Below are positions 1 to 8,164 of a stretch of 64,000 nucleotides of DNA, piece by piece. The stretch is from Achromobacter deleyi. Its GTDB lineage: Bacteria; Pseudomonadota; Gammaproteobacteria; Burkholderiales; Burkholderiaceae_B. Under the pieces are notes generated by a model. It saw nothing but the letters and a program-made list of their open reading frames with translations. It searched no databases and was not told the origin of the DNA. The stretch lies in the NCBI RefSeq assembly GCF_016127315.1, contig NZ_CP065997.1, forward strand, positions 4,402,001 through 4,466,000. The letters run 5' to 3'. How positions within the stretch are numbered: the stretch's first letter is position 1; every line of letters begins with the position of its first letter. Both the position numbers and the translations under genes were made by a program.

Positions 1-126
1 GTCCGCGGCGTGGTTGATGCGCAGGCCGGACGACAGCCGCTCCGTGGCCACGGCCTGCGCGGATTCCGACTTGCCCAGGTTGGTGCGCGCCCGTAACGAC
101 AGGGACTGGTTTCTGATCGAGGGCAT
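1..126 (-). CDS. Flagellin, N-terminal fragment (cut by window edge)
   Basis: The minus strand reads 42 codons from an ATG at 126 to the window edge. The product begins MPSIRNQSLSLRARTNLGKS and continues with a T-E-R-L-S-S-G-L-R-I-N-H-A-A-D stretch. This is the signature of the flagellin D0/D1 helix (family pattern N-L-x-K-S-x-x-x-x-x-x-x-x-E-R-L-S-S-G-L-R-I-N-x-A-x-D). A GGAG lies 6 bases before the ATG. The first 15 residues differ from the usual M-A-x-V-I-N-T-N-x-x-S-L start, so this may be a divergent second flagellin rather than the main FliC. The protein would be exported by the flagellar type III apparatus and polymerise into the filament. Family assignment is firm; paralogue identity and completeness cannot be judged from 42 residues. 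Confidence 0.85.
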   Translation of the reverse strand, partial: MPSIRNQSLSLRARTNLGKSESAQAVATERLSSGLRINHAAD

Positions 127-483
127 GAGGTTCTCCAATGCGAGGTTGCCAGCCCGGCCAATGTGGCGGCTGTCAGCGGGATGCGGGCTGTCGTGCTGCG
201 GGAATGGCGCGGGTTGATTCGAGCCGTCGTGGACGGCGTGGCGCGTGACGAATCAGCGCGCCGAGCGATGTGGGGTCGATGATGGCACGCGGCCCACACT
301 GGGTGGGCCGGTTTGCGCCGAGCGGGCGCGGCTTTGTTTATCCGGAGAGGGATAGATCATTCTAAAAATGCTAAGCCGATCCCCCGCCGGCCGTCTCGCC
401 GCGCGCTCGAATCCCGGATTCATCCGACGCGGCGCGCGTCTGGCCGGCGCGTCGCCACCGGCGCCGCCGCGATGCGTCGTGGC
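127..483. other. Gene-free stretch between flagellin and trpI
   Basis: This 357-base stretch separates the flagellin start from the trpI stop. It holds the flagellin ribosome binding site at its left end and a possible sigma-28 promoter at 338-364, which would leave a leader of about 200 bases. No coding region or other structure was seen between 365 and 483. Confidence 0.5.
338..364 (-). promoter_or_regulatory. Possible sigma-28 (FliA) promoter for flagellin
   Basis: On the minus strand TAGA is followed by exactly 15 bases and then CCGGATAA. The FliA consensus is TAAA-N15-GCCGATAA, so the match is 3/4 and 6/8 with ideal spacing. It points toward the flagellin start about 210 bases downstream. 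The identity of the gene raises the prior, but the match is imperfect and the leader is long. Confidence 0.4.
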
Positions 484-1359
484 TCAGGAAGCATCGGGCT
501 GCGCCTGCGCCTTCAACCAGCGCTTGAAATCGTCCACGACTTCCCTGGCATCGGTGCGGGCGTAGAGGCTGAACCGGCCGCCCGTGTCCTGGAAGCCGAG
601 GGGGGCGGCCAGCCGGCCGGCCCGGATATCGGCCTGCGCCAGCTCGCGCGGCGCGATGCCGATGCCCAGGCCCGCCACCGCGGCCTCGAGCATGTGGCCG
701 AGCTGGTCGAACTGGCGCCTGGGCTGCTGCGCGCCGAGCGTCACGCCGCTGGCCTGCGCCCAGTGTTCCCAGGCGGCGGGGCGCGCCGCGGCATGCAGCA
801 ATGGCGAGCCCAGCACGTCGGCCGGCCGCCGGATCCGCCCGGCCAGCGCCGGCGCGCAGACCGGCCCGATGCTTTCCTGGAACAGCGGCAGCGCCTCGAT
901 GTCCGGCGACCGGTGTTCGTCGGCCACGATCAGCACATCGACCACGCGCCGCTCCAGCAACGCGATGTCGGCCGCCGTCTGCAGCCGCACCTGGACGCCG
1001 GGATGGGCGCGCTCGAAGTGCTCGAGCCGCGGAATGATCCAGTTGGACAACAGGCTGGCCGGCGCGCCGATCACCACCTCGGTCGATGCCGAGCGGCCGA
1101 GCAGTTCGGCCAGGCGCTGTTCGAGCATGTCGAACGCCGGCAGGCAGACGCGGTGCAGATCCTGGCCCGCCGCGGTCAGCCGCACGCCCTCCGAATGCCG
1201 CTCGAACAGCTTGCCGCCGAGCCAGGTCTCGAGCTGCCGGACCTGCTGGCTGACCGCGCTGTGCGACACGCCCAGCTCTTGCGCCGCGAGCGACAGGTTC
1301 AGGTGGCGGGCGGCGCTGTCGAAGACGCGCAGCGAGTTCATGGGAGGCAGATTTCTCAT
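484..1359 (-). CDS. trpI: LysR-type regulator, TrpI-like
   Basis: The product is 291 residues, normal for the LysR family. It has an N-terminal winged helix-turn-helix ([18 protein letters not shown], then [21 protein letters not shown]) and a C-terminal effector-binding domain. The wording of the N-terminus and the divergent placement next to trpBA match TrpI, which in Pseudomonas activates trpBA in response to indoleglycerol phosphate. An in-frame ATG 12 codons upstream (1395) would overlap the likely operator, and TrpI proteins start at the M-R-x-L-P-P position, so 1359 was chosen. The effector is inferred from the family. Confidence 0.85.
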   Translation of the reverse strand: MRNLPPMNSLRVFDSAARHLNLSLAAQELGVSHSAVSQQVRQLETWLGGKLFERHSEGVRLTAAGQDLHRVCLPAFDMLEQRLAELLGRSASTEVVIGAPASLLSNWIIPRLEHFERAHPGVQVRLQTAADIALLERRVVDVLIVADEHRSPDIEALPLFQESIGPVCAPALAGRIRRPADVLGSPLLHAAARPAAWEHWAQASGVTLGAQQPRRQFDQLGHMLEAAVAGLGIGIAPRELAQADIRAGRLAAPLGFQDTGGRFSLYARTDAREVVDDFKRWLKAQAQPDAS

Positions 1360-1368
1360 GCCGTTGAT

Positions 1369-1383
1369 ATTAGAAAATCTGAT
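1369..1383. promoter_or_regulatory. Probable TrpI operator
   Basis: ATTAGAAAATCTGAT is an almost perfect inverted repeat (ATTAGA, three bases, TCTGAT) containing the LysR T-N11-A motif. It lies 10 bases outside the trpI start and about 80 bases before trpB, where LysR proteins bind to control a divergent pair. Confidence 0.6.
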
Positions 1384-1464
1384 ACCGATGGGCAAGAAAT
1401 CTATGATTTATCTGGATGTTTTGTCTGGATACCATGGTTGCCATGTTCCCAAAGGCCCGAAACC

Positions 1465-2673
1465 ATGTCTTTTATCCCCCATCCTGAATACCCCGATGCC
1501 GCCGGGCAGTTCGGCCGTTATGGCGGCCGCTACATGCCCGAGACGCTGGCGCCCGCGCTCGATGCGCTGGAACACACCTTCCGCGCGGTGCGCGAGGACC
1601 CCGCCTTCTGGGCCGAGTACCGCGCCATGCTGGCCGACTACGTGGGACGCCCGAGCCCGCTGCTGCATGCCCAGGCGCTCAGCGAGGAACTGGGCGGCTC
1701 GCGCATCTTCCTCAAGCGCGAGGACCTGAATCACACCGGCGCCCACAAGATCAACAATTGCCTGGGCCAGGCGTTGCTGGCGCGGCGCATGGGCAAGCGT
1801 CGCATCATCGCCGAGACCGGCGCCGGGCAGCACGGGGTGGCCACCGCCACGGTGTGCGCCTTGTTCGGCCTGGAATGCGTGGTCTACATGGGCGCCGTCG
1901 ACGTGGCGCGGCAGTCCTCCAACGTGGCGCGCATGGAGATGCTGGGCGCCCAGGTCCGGCCGGTGCCGGACGGCAGCGCCACGCTGAAGGACGCGATGAA
2001 CGCCGCTATCCGCGACTGGATCGCGCATCCCGACGACACCTATTACCTGCTGGGCACCGGCGCCGGGCCGCATCCCTATCCCTGGCTGGTGCGCGAACTG
2101 CAGAAAGTCATCGGCGAGGAAACGCGCGCGCAGATCCTCGACAAGACCGGGCGGCTGCCCGACGCGATGGTCGCCTGCGTGGGGGGCGGCTCCAATGCCA
2201 TCGGCTTTTTCTATCCGTTCCTGAACGACGCCGGCGTGCGGCTGTTCGGCATCGAGGCGGGCGGCCGCGGCACGGACACCGCCGAGCACGCGGCCAGCAT
2301 CGGCGAGGGCTCCCCCGGCGTCCTGCATGGCTGCCGCAGTTATTTCCTGCAGGACGCGGACGGCCAGATCCAGAACGCGCACTCGATCTCGGCCGGGCTC
2401 GACTATCCGGGCGTCGGGCCCGAACACGCGCTGCTGCACGACACCGGGCGGGTGGTCTATGAATCGGTCACCGATGCCGAGGCGGTCGACGCGTTCCTGT
2501 GGCTGACGCGGCGCCAGGGCATCATCCCCGCGCTGGAGAGCTCGCATGCGCTGGCCTATGCCAGGAAACTCGCCCCGCTCATGGACCGCGAGCAGACACT
2601 GGTGGTCTGCCTGAGCGGACGCGGAGACAAGGACCTGCATTCGGTCCGACAATTCACGGGAGAGGCCGCATGA
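1465..2673 (+). CDS. trpB: Tryptophan synthase beta chain
   Basis: The 402-residue enzyme condenses indole with L-serine to give L-tryptophan, using pyridoxal phosphate. The PLP lysine is in [10 protein letters not shown] (near residue 93), the phosphate-binding glycine loop is [10 protein letters not shown], and the typical start [12 protein letters not shown] is present. The reading frame is open far upstream, but the ATG at 1465 gives the standard N-terminus. It overlaps trpA by four bases (ATGA), implying translational coupling and the alpha2-beta2 complex. The trpF usually found before trpB in betaproteobacteria is absent here; instead there is a Pseudomonas-style trpI-trpBA pair. Confidence 0.97.
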   Translation: MSFIPHPEYPDAAGQFGRYGGRYMPETLAPALDALEHTFRAVREDPAFWAEYRAMLADYVGRPSPLLHAQALSEELGGSRIFLKREDLNHTGAHKINNCLGQALLARRMGKRRIIAETGAGQHGVATATVCALFGLECVVYMGAVDVARQSSNVARMEMLGAQVRPVPDGSATLKDAMNAAIRDWIAHPDDTYYLLGTGAGPHPYPWLVRELQKVIGEETRAQILDKTGRLPDAMVACVGGGSNAIGFFYPFLNDAGVRLFGIEAGGRGTDTAEHAASIGEGSPGVLHGCRSYFLQDADGQIQNAHSISAGLDYPGVGPEHALLHDTGRVVYESVTDAEAVDAFLWLTRRQGIIPALESSHALAYARKLAPLMDREQTLVVCLSGRGDKDLHSVRQFTGEAA

Positions 2674-3467
2674 GCCGTATCGAACAGACCCTGGCGGCGT
2701 TGCGCGCCGCCGGGCGGCCGGGACTGGCCGCCTATTTCACGGCGGGCGATCCGTCATACGACGCGTGCCTGGCCTTGCTCCGCGGTCTGCCTGCGGCGGG
2801 GGCGGACGTGATCGAACTGGGCATGCCGTTCAGCGATCCGATCGCCGACGGGCCGGTGCTGCAACTGGCCAACGCACGGGCGCTGAAGGCGGGGCAGACC
2901 CTGCGCCGCACGCTCGACCTGGTCGCCGCCTTCCGCGAGGAGGACGAGCGCACGCCGGTCGTGCTGATGGGCTATCTGAACCCATTGCTGCGCTATGAAG
3001 CGGCCAGCTTCATGGCCGACGCGGCCTGGGCCGGCGTCGACGGGCTGATCGTGGTGGACCTGTCGCCCGAGCACGCCGCCAGCATCGAACGGCTGGCGCG
3101 GCGGCACGGCATCGCCCTCATCAAGATGACCGCCCCGACGACCACGCAAGAGCGCCTGGACAGGGTGCTGGAAGGCGCCAGCGGATTTGTGTACCACGTG
3201 ATGCTGGCGGGGACGACGGGGGCGGCGCTGCCTTCGGACGCGATGATCGCCGAGGCGTTGGAACGGGTCCGCGCCAGGACGCGGCTGCCGATCGCCGCGG
3301 GGTTCGGGGTGCGGACCGCCGCGCAGCTGAAGGCGGTGGGGCGTCATGCGGATCTGGTGGCGGTCGGGACCCGGCTGGTCGAGGTGCTGGCGGCGGGCGG
3401 GGTGGGGGCGGCGCTGGACGAGGTGCGGGTGTTGGGGGAGGCGGCTCGGGCGGGGGGGCTGGCCTGA
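2670..3467 (+). CDS. trpA: Tryptophan synthase alpha chain
   Basis: The 265-residue TIM-barrel enzyme cleaves indole-3-glycerol phosphate to indole and glyceraldehyde 3-phosphate and channels indole to TrpB. The catalytic glutamate and aspartate are in [14 protein letters not shown] (about residues 49 and 60). The phosphate-binding stretch near the C-terminus, [12 protein letters not shown], is present. GGGAGAGG lies just before the ATG, and the start codon overlaps the trpB stop codon. The C-terminus is rich in Gly/Ala but complete. Confidence 0.97.
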   Translation: MSRIEQTLAALRAAGRPGLAAYFTAGDPSYDACLALLRGLPAAGADVIELGMPFSDPIADGPVLQLANARALKAGQTLRRTLDLVAAFREEDERTPVVLMGYLNPLLRYEAASFMADAAWAGVDGLIVVDLSPEHAASIERLARRHGIALIKMTAPTTTQERLDRVLEGASGFVYHVMLAGTTGAALPSDAMIAEALERVRARTRLPIAAGFGVRTAAQLKAVGRHADLVAVGTRLVEVLAAGGVGAALDEVRVLGEAARAGGLA

Positions 3468-3540
3468 AGGGCGCCGCTGCCTTGGGATCGCGCGGCTGAC
3501 CGGCATCGCGTGGGCATGCTGTCGCGCGCGTCTCACCGTG

Positions 3541-3726
3541 TCATTTATTTTTCTCGTTCACGATGTACCGGGCCAGGCAAAGAACGAGCGGCAGGGTCCA
3601 TAGCATCGCGATGAAACCCAGGATCGACGCCGACCCGCCGGGAAAGAGGTACGCAATGGGCAGGCCGAGATATGGCGTGGCGACCAGCAGGACCGCATAG
3701 TAGAAAGCAATAAGCAATTTCTTCAA
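3541..3726 (-). CDS. Small two-helix membrane protein, hypothetical
   Basis: Starting at a TTG (3726), the product has 61 residues: a KKLLIAFYYAVLLVATPYLG helix, a short turn with P-G-G, a second helix (LGFIAMLWTLPLVLCLARY) and a basic/acidic tail ending NEKNK. An AGGAGG sits 9 bases before the TTG, which decides this start over the ATG 93 bases further out. That AGGAGG lies inside a perfect 10-bp hairpin (3731-3757). No family is recognised. It is convergent with trpA and antisense-adjacent to a gene remnant, so the region appears rearranged. Confidence 0.6.
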   Translation of the reverse strand: MKKLLIAFYYAVLLVATPYLGLPIAYLFPGGSASILGFIAMLWTLPLVLCLARYIVNEKNK

Positions 3727-3730
3727 GACG

Positions 3731-3757
3731 AGTGGCCTCCTGGTTACGGAGGCCACT
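3731..3757 (-). promoter_or_regulatory. Perfect hairpin masking the ribosome binding site of the small membrane gene
   Basis: AGTGGCCTCC (3731-3740), a 7-base loop and GGAGGCCACT (3748-3757) form a perfect 10-bp stem. Read on the minus strand, the Shine-Dalgarno AGGAGG spans the last loop base and the first five bases of the 3' arm, four bases short of the stem's end plus the spacer to TTG. There is no T-run on either strand, which argues against a simple terminator. Control by RNA folding is inferred. Confidence 0.5.
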
Positions 3758-3770
3758 CTATCAACGAATT

Positions 3771-4199
3771 GTGACTGCCCACGTCGCGGCGGGCAGAGGC
3801 CTTTGCGCCCGCGCGGCAATCGCGCTGCTGCTGCAAGGCGCCCGCGGCGACTACCGCATTGCCGGACCCCATGGCCTGGACGGGCATGAACTGGCGGCGC
3901 GCGTCTCCGACGGCCTGGGAAGACGCATCACCTATCGGGCGCAGCCCATCGATGTGTTCGAGCGCGAGGTCGACGCCGCGATGGGGGCAGGCATGGGACG
4001 CCGGGTGGCCTCCAAGTTCCGCTACTTCGCGGCCAACCCATCGGAAGCGGACGCCATCCTGGCCCGTCCGTTCGAGTCGCTGGCGGGCCTGGAGGATTTC
4101 CAGCCGACGGATGTGGCGTCATGGGTGCGTCAGCACCGGCAGGCTTTCATCGGCATGGGCGGTCAGGCTTGGAGCCCTGCTGCGCACGATGCCCGTTGA
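3771..4199 (+). pseudogene. 5'-truncated NmrA-like NAD(P)-binding protein remnant
   Basis: The plus-strand frame ending at 4199 contains text typical of the C-terminal third of NmrA-like short-chain dehydrogenase relatives. It runs AAIALLLQGARGDYRIAGP, then L-D-G-H-E-L-A-A-R-V-S-D-G-L-G-R-R-I-T-Y, a D-V-F-E helix and a closing S-W-V-R-Q-H-R-Q-A-F. The family's N-terminal Rossmann domain (G-x-x-G-x-x-G) is absent upstream; the preceding bases belong to the small minus-strand gene. About 125 codons remain of a normal ~280-residue protein. The remnant call is based on recognition of the tail, not on an alignment. Confidence 0.6.
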
Positions 4200-4317
4200 C
4201 GGTTTGCCGAGGTAGGCAAATTCATTCACAGGCTGCTCTGCCGGCGATGCCGACCTCCTACGCTTATCCGTTTCTCGGGAGACGGATATCAAGGGGCGCA
4301 TATTCTGCCTGGCGCTG

Positions 4318-6795
4318 GTGGCGGGCGCGGGCGCGGTGCAGGGATTGGCGGCGCTGCCGGGGGCGGGGTTCTACCTGTCCGCCGGCGTGGCCTGCGCGCT
4401 GTTGCCGCTGGCTGCCCGGCGTTGGCGCGGGCGGGTGGCGGGCCTGCTGGTCTGCCTTGTCGCGGGGCTGATGATCGGCGCGGTCAACGCCGCGATGCAG
4501 GCGCAATGGCGCCTGAACGACGCGTTGGCCGACGTACATCAGAACGCCGTGGCGCGGCTGGCGCTGCGCGTGGCGGAATTGCCTGACGATGACGGCGGCG
4601 GCGTGCGTTTCGTTGGCGAGCAGGTCGGACCGGTACGCCCCGGCATTCCCCGGCGCATCCTGGTGTCGTGGCTGGCAGCGCCAGGCGGACAGCCGGGGCT
4701 CCCGCCGGTGGTGCCCGGGCAGGTATGGCGCATGGCACTGGTGCTGCGCCGTCCCCATGCGCCGCTCAATCCCGACTTGCCAGACGGCGAGGCGCGCCTG
4801 TTCGCGCGCGGCTTGCGCGCCACGGGCACGGTACGCGGCCAGCCGCGCCTGCTGGAAGACCAGCCCTGGGCGTCGGCCGGCGTCGCCATCGAGCGGGCCC
4901 GGCACCGCGTGCGCGAAGGCATGCGGCGCGCGCTTGGCGGCCATCGCTACGCGCCGGTGCTGATTGCGCTGGCGATCGGCGACCAGGCCGGCGTGGCGCG
5001 CGACGACTGGCGCCTCTTCAATCGCAGCGGCATCACCCATCTGGTGTCCATCAGCGGCATGCATGTGACGTCGATCGCGGGCCTGGCCGCCTGGCTGCTG
5101 GCGGCGGCGTGGCGGCGCGCGCGCTGGCGCGGCACGGGCCTGGCCGAGCGGGTGCCGGCGCGCATTGCGGGCGGCGCGGCGGCGATGATCGTGGGGCTGG
5201 CGTATTGCCTGCTGGCGGGGTGGGGCGTGCCGTCGCGGCGCACGTTCTTCATGTTGCTGGTGGTGTTGGCGGCGGGGTGGTCGCGCCTGCGGATATCGGC
5301 GGGGCGGGTGCTGGCGTTCGCGGCGGCGGCCGTGGTGATGCTGGATCCCTGGGCGCCGATGGCGGCGGGTTTCTGGTTGTCGTTCGGCGCGGTGGCGATC
5401 CTGCTGCGGGTGGCGCAGGCGCCGCGCGACGCGGAGGCCGGGTGGCGGCAGCGCTGGGCCGCGGCGCTGGCGCAGGCCACGCGGTTGCAGCTGACGGTGA
5501 CGCTGGGGTTGACGCCGCTGCTGGCGTTCCTGGTGCACCAGGTGTCGCTCGGGTCGCCGCTGGCCAATGCGGTGGCGATTCCGGCGGTGACGTTCCTGGT
5601 CACGCCGCTGGCGCTGCTGTGCGCGATGCTGTCGGTGGCGTCCGCCACGGCCGGCCTGGCTGCCGTGGCGGGGCAGGCGGGAGCGTGGGTCTTCGACCTG
5701 GCGATGACGGTGGTGGCGTGGGTGGGCAATGCGGACTGGGCTAGCTTCACGGTGGCGGCGGCGCCCTGGCCGTGGTTGCTGTGGGCGTTGGCGGGCATGG
5801 TGTGGGCGTTGCAGGCGCCGGGCTGGCCGGCGCGGCGCCTGGGGTGGCTGTGCATGCTGCCACTGCTGTGCTGGCGGCCGGAACGGCCCGAGCCGGGCGA
5901 CTGGCGCATGAGCGCGATGGATATCGGCCAGGGCAGCGCGATCCTGGTCGAGACCGCGACCCAGGCCTTGCTGTTTGATGCGGGGCCGCGCCATTTCGGT
6001 GGCGGGGATGCGGGCGAGCGGGTGATCGCGCCGCAGTTGCAGGCGCGCGGCATCGACAGGCTGGACGTGCTGGTGCTGTCGCACGCGGACCTGGACCACG
6101 TGGGCGGCACGCGCTCGGTGCTGGCGGCGGTGCCGGTGGCGCGCAGTTATGCGTCGTTCGACGTGGCGGCCTGGTTGCGGCGTGACGCGAGGCTATGGCC
6201 GGGGCAGCACGGGGCTGTGATGACGCAGACGGAGTCCCGGGCGAGTCCGGCAGCCGCTGCACAGCCGAATGGCGCGTCTGGGGACGGCGCCAGCGATGCC
6301 GCGCCTGCGCGGATGCTGCGCTGCGAGCGCGGCGACAGCTGGCGCGTCGATGGCGTGACCTTCACCTTCCTGCACCCCGCGCCGGGCGCGGTCGTGCGCG
6401 GGGGCGACCGCAATGCCAACAGCTGCGTGCTGCGGGTCGAGGGCCGCGCTCATTCGCTGTTGCTGACGGGCGACATCGGGGTGGCGCAGGAGCGCGAGCT
6501 GGCCGCGCTGGGCCTGCCGCCGACCGATATCGTCCTGGCGCCGCATCACGGGTCGGCGTGGTCATCCGGGCGTGAACTGGTGGCGGCGTCGCGGGCCGGG
6601 CACGCGATCGCGCAGTGCGGCTACCTGAACCGCTTCGGCCATCCCGCGCCGGCGGTCGAGCGGCGCTGGCTGCGCGCCGGCGCTGCCTTCTGGCGCAGCG
6701 ACCGCGACGGGGCGGTGATGGCGCGGTCGCGCCCCGGCGGGCTGGACGTCTGGGCCCAGCGCGACCGGCAGCGGCGCTATTGGCATGGCCGCTGA
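4318..6795 (+). CDS. comEC: DNA internalisation protein ComEC/Rec2
   Basis: The 825-residue inner-membrane protein forms the channel for single-stranded DNA uptake during transformation. It has an N-terminal soluble domain (about 60-190), the Competence domain with many hydrophobic helices (about 200-500; SISGMHVTSIAGL marks its beginning), and a C-terminal metallo-beta-lactamase domain. The latter starts at SAMDIGQGSAILVET and carries the metal motif LSHADLDHVGG, later LTGDIG and APHHGS. The GTG at 4318 is the first standard start codon, but the same frame is open from 4216 and encodes a plausible N-terminus (I-K-G-R-I-F-C-L-A-L) without any ATG, GTG or TTG. The true start may be a rare codon. 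No other competence gene is nearby. Confidence 0.93.
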   Translation: MAGAGAVQGLAALPGAGFYLSAGVACALLPLAARRWRGRVAGLLVCLVAGLMIGAVNAAMQAQWRLNDALADVHQNAVARLALRVAELPDDDGGGVRFVGEQVGPVRPGIPRRILVSWLAAPGGQPGLPPVVPGQVWRMALVLRRPHAPLNPDLPDGEARLFARGLRATGTVRGQPRLLEDQPWASAGVAIERARHRVREGMRRALGGHRYAPVLIALAIGDQAGVARDDWRLFNRSGITHLVSISGMHVTSIAGLAAWLLAAAWRRARWRGTGLAERVPARIAGGAAAMIVGLAYCLLAGWGVPSRRTFFMLLVVLAAGWSRLRISAGRVLAFAAAAVVMLDPWAPMAAGFWLSFGAVAILLRVAQAPRDAEAGWRQRWAAALAQATRLQLTVTLGLTPLLAFLVHQVSLGSPLANAVAIPAVTFLVTPLALLCAMLSVASATAGLAAVAGQAGAWVFDLAMTVVAWVGNADWASFTVAAAPWPWLLWALAGMVWALQAPGWPARRLGWLCMLPLLCWRPERPEPGDWRMSAMDIGQGSAILVETATQALLFDAGPRHFGGGDAGERVIAPQLQARGIDRLDVLVLSHADLDHVGGTRSVLAAVPVARSYASFDVAAWLRRDARLWPGQHGAVMTQTESRASPAAAAQPNGASGDGASDAAPARMLRCERGDSWRVDGVTFTFLHPAPGAVVRGGDRNANSCVLRVEGRAHSLLLTGDIGVAQERELAALGLPPTDIVLAPHHGSAWSSGRELVAASRAGHAIAQCGYLNRFGHPAPAVERRWLRAGAAFWRSDRDGAVMARSRPGGLDVWAQRDRQRRYWHGR

Positions 6796-6813
6796 GCCGG
6801 CGCGCCGCCGGGT

Positions 6814-8130
6814 TCAGGCGGCCTTGGCTGGCGCTTCGCGGACGCCGCACCACTGGGCGATGAAAAGCGCGATGGTCTTGGTGATCAACCGCAGCGATTC
6901 GAGGTGGACGCGTTCGTCAAAGCCATGGATGTCGAGCGACTTCGGGCCATAGACCAGCGTGGGCATGTCGCCATAGATCACGAAGACGCGGGCGTCGAGA
7001 TAGCCCGGGGTCGTGAAACTTTCGAGGTCGCTCTTGAAGGCTTGCTGGTGGCATTGGCGCAGCGTGTTCTCGGCGTCGCTGCCTTCCTCCAGCACGTAGC
7101 CCTCGGCGTAGAAGCCGGTGTAGGTGACCTGGGGTGGAGTGCCGCCGAGCCGTGGATCGGCGACGGCGTCGCGCAGGCAGGCGTCGATCTGCGCGCGGGC
7201 CTCGTCCGCGGTGGTGCCGGGATAGATCGCCGCGCGCACGTCGAACTCGCACCAGGGCGGCACCGTCGAGGGCCAGTCGCCGCCCTCGATCTTGCCGATG
7301 TTGAAATTGATCGGATGGTCGAGGTGTTCGAAGTGGCGGTGGCAGTGGTGCTCCGCGTTCCATTTGGCTTCGATGCCGCGCAGCGCCTCGATGGCGGCGT
7401 AGGCGGCGTCGATGGCGTTGAAGCCGTTGGCCATCTCGCGGGTGTGCGTGGGATGGCCCTGCACGCGGACCTTGAACCACAGCACGCCGACGTTGGCGCG
7501 CACCAGCATGTTCTCTTCCGGCTCCGGAATGATCACGGCGTCGGCCCGGTAGCCGCGCAGCAGCGCCGCCAGGGCGCCGTTGCCGGTGCATTCCTCTTCG
7601 ACCACCGACTGGAAGTAGATCGGGGCGGCGGGTTCATAGCCGGCGGCGCGCACGGCGTCGTAGGCATACAGGTTGGCGGCCAGGCCGGCCTTCATGTCGG
7701 CGGCGCCGCGGCCATACATCCAGCCGTCGATGATCGCCGGATCCCATGGCGAGCGGGTCCACATGTCCACGGGGCCGGTGGGCACCACGTCGATATGCCC
7801 GTTCAGGATGAGCGAGCGGCCCTGCTGCTGCGCGGGACGATAGGTGCCGACCACGTTGAACGCATTCTCATACGACACGGTCACCGGGCCGAAGCCGGGG
7901 TGGGATTCGATGTCTTTGACGTCGATCTTCCAGCGGTCCATCGCGAAGCCGCGCGCGCGCATCGCCTCGTAGAGGAAGTCCTGCGCCGTATGCTCCTGTT
8001 CCCGCAACGAGGGGAAGCGCACGAGATCCTGGGTGAAGGCCAGCTGGGCATCGAAATGGGCATCGACGGCCTGCAGGATCCGGCGGGTCTGTTCCTCGGA
8101 GAGCGCGGGCGGGGTGGGGGTCTGTGTCAT
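6814..8130 (-). CDS. M20-family amidohydrolase, ArgE/DapE type
   Basis: The 438-residue zinc metallopeptidase-fold enzyme hydrolyses an N-acyl or N-succinyl amino acid or a similar amide. Metal and catalytic motifs are in order: NGHIDVVP (His and Asp), GRGAADMKAG (bridging Asp), VVEEECTGNG (catalytic Glu pair), IPEPEE and IHGFDERVH (His ligand). The start is followed by a soluble N-terminus with no signal peptide, so it is cytoplasmic. A transporter gene on the same strand begins upstream and ends 34 bases before this start, suggesting the transported compound is the substrate. The exact substrate cannot be read from sequence. Confidence 0.9.
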   Translation of the reverse strand: MTQTPTPPALSEEQTRRILQAVDAHFDAQLAFTQDLVRFPSLREQEHTAQDFLYEAMRARGFAMDRWKIDVKDIESHPGFGPVTVSYENAFNVVGTYRPAQQQGRSLILNGHIDVVPTGPVDMWTRSPWDPAIIDGWMYGRGAADMKAGLAANLYAYDAVRAAGYEPAAPIYFQSVVEEECTGNGALAALLRGYRADAVIIPEPEENMLVRANVGVLWFKVRVQGHPTHTREMANGFNAIDAAYAAIEALRGIEAKWNAEHHCHRHFEHLDHPINFNIGKIEGGDWPSTVPPWCEFDVRAAIYPGTTADEARAQIDACLRDAVADPRLGGTPPQVTYTGFYAEGYVLEEGSDAENTLRQCHQQAFKSDLESFTTPGYLDARVFVIYGDMPTLVYGPKSLDIHGFDERVHLESLRLITKTIALFIAQWCGVREAPAKAA

Positions 8131-8164
8131 CGGGTTTCCTGAAAGAAAGGGAAGCAGGGCGGGT

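Noticed and set aside
14..217. A 67-codon plus-strand frame at the left edge
   Set aside because: The minus strand of the same bases encodes the flagellin N-terminus with a good ribosome binding site.
1408..2652. A 414-codon open frame antisense to trpB
   Set aside because: Composition is that of a high-GC antisense shadow and it conflicts with trpB and the trpI operator region.
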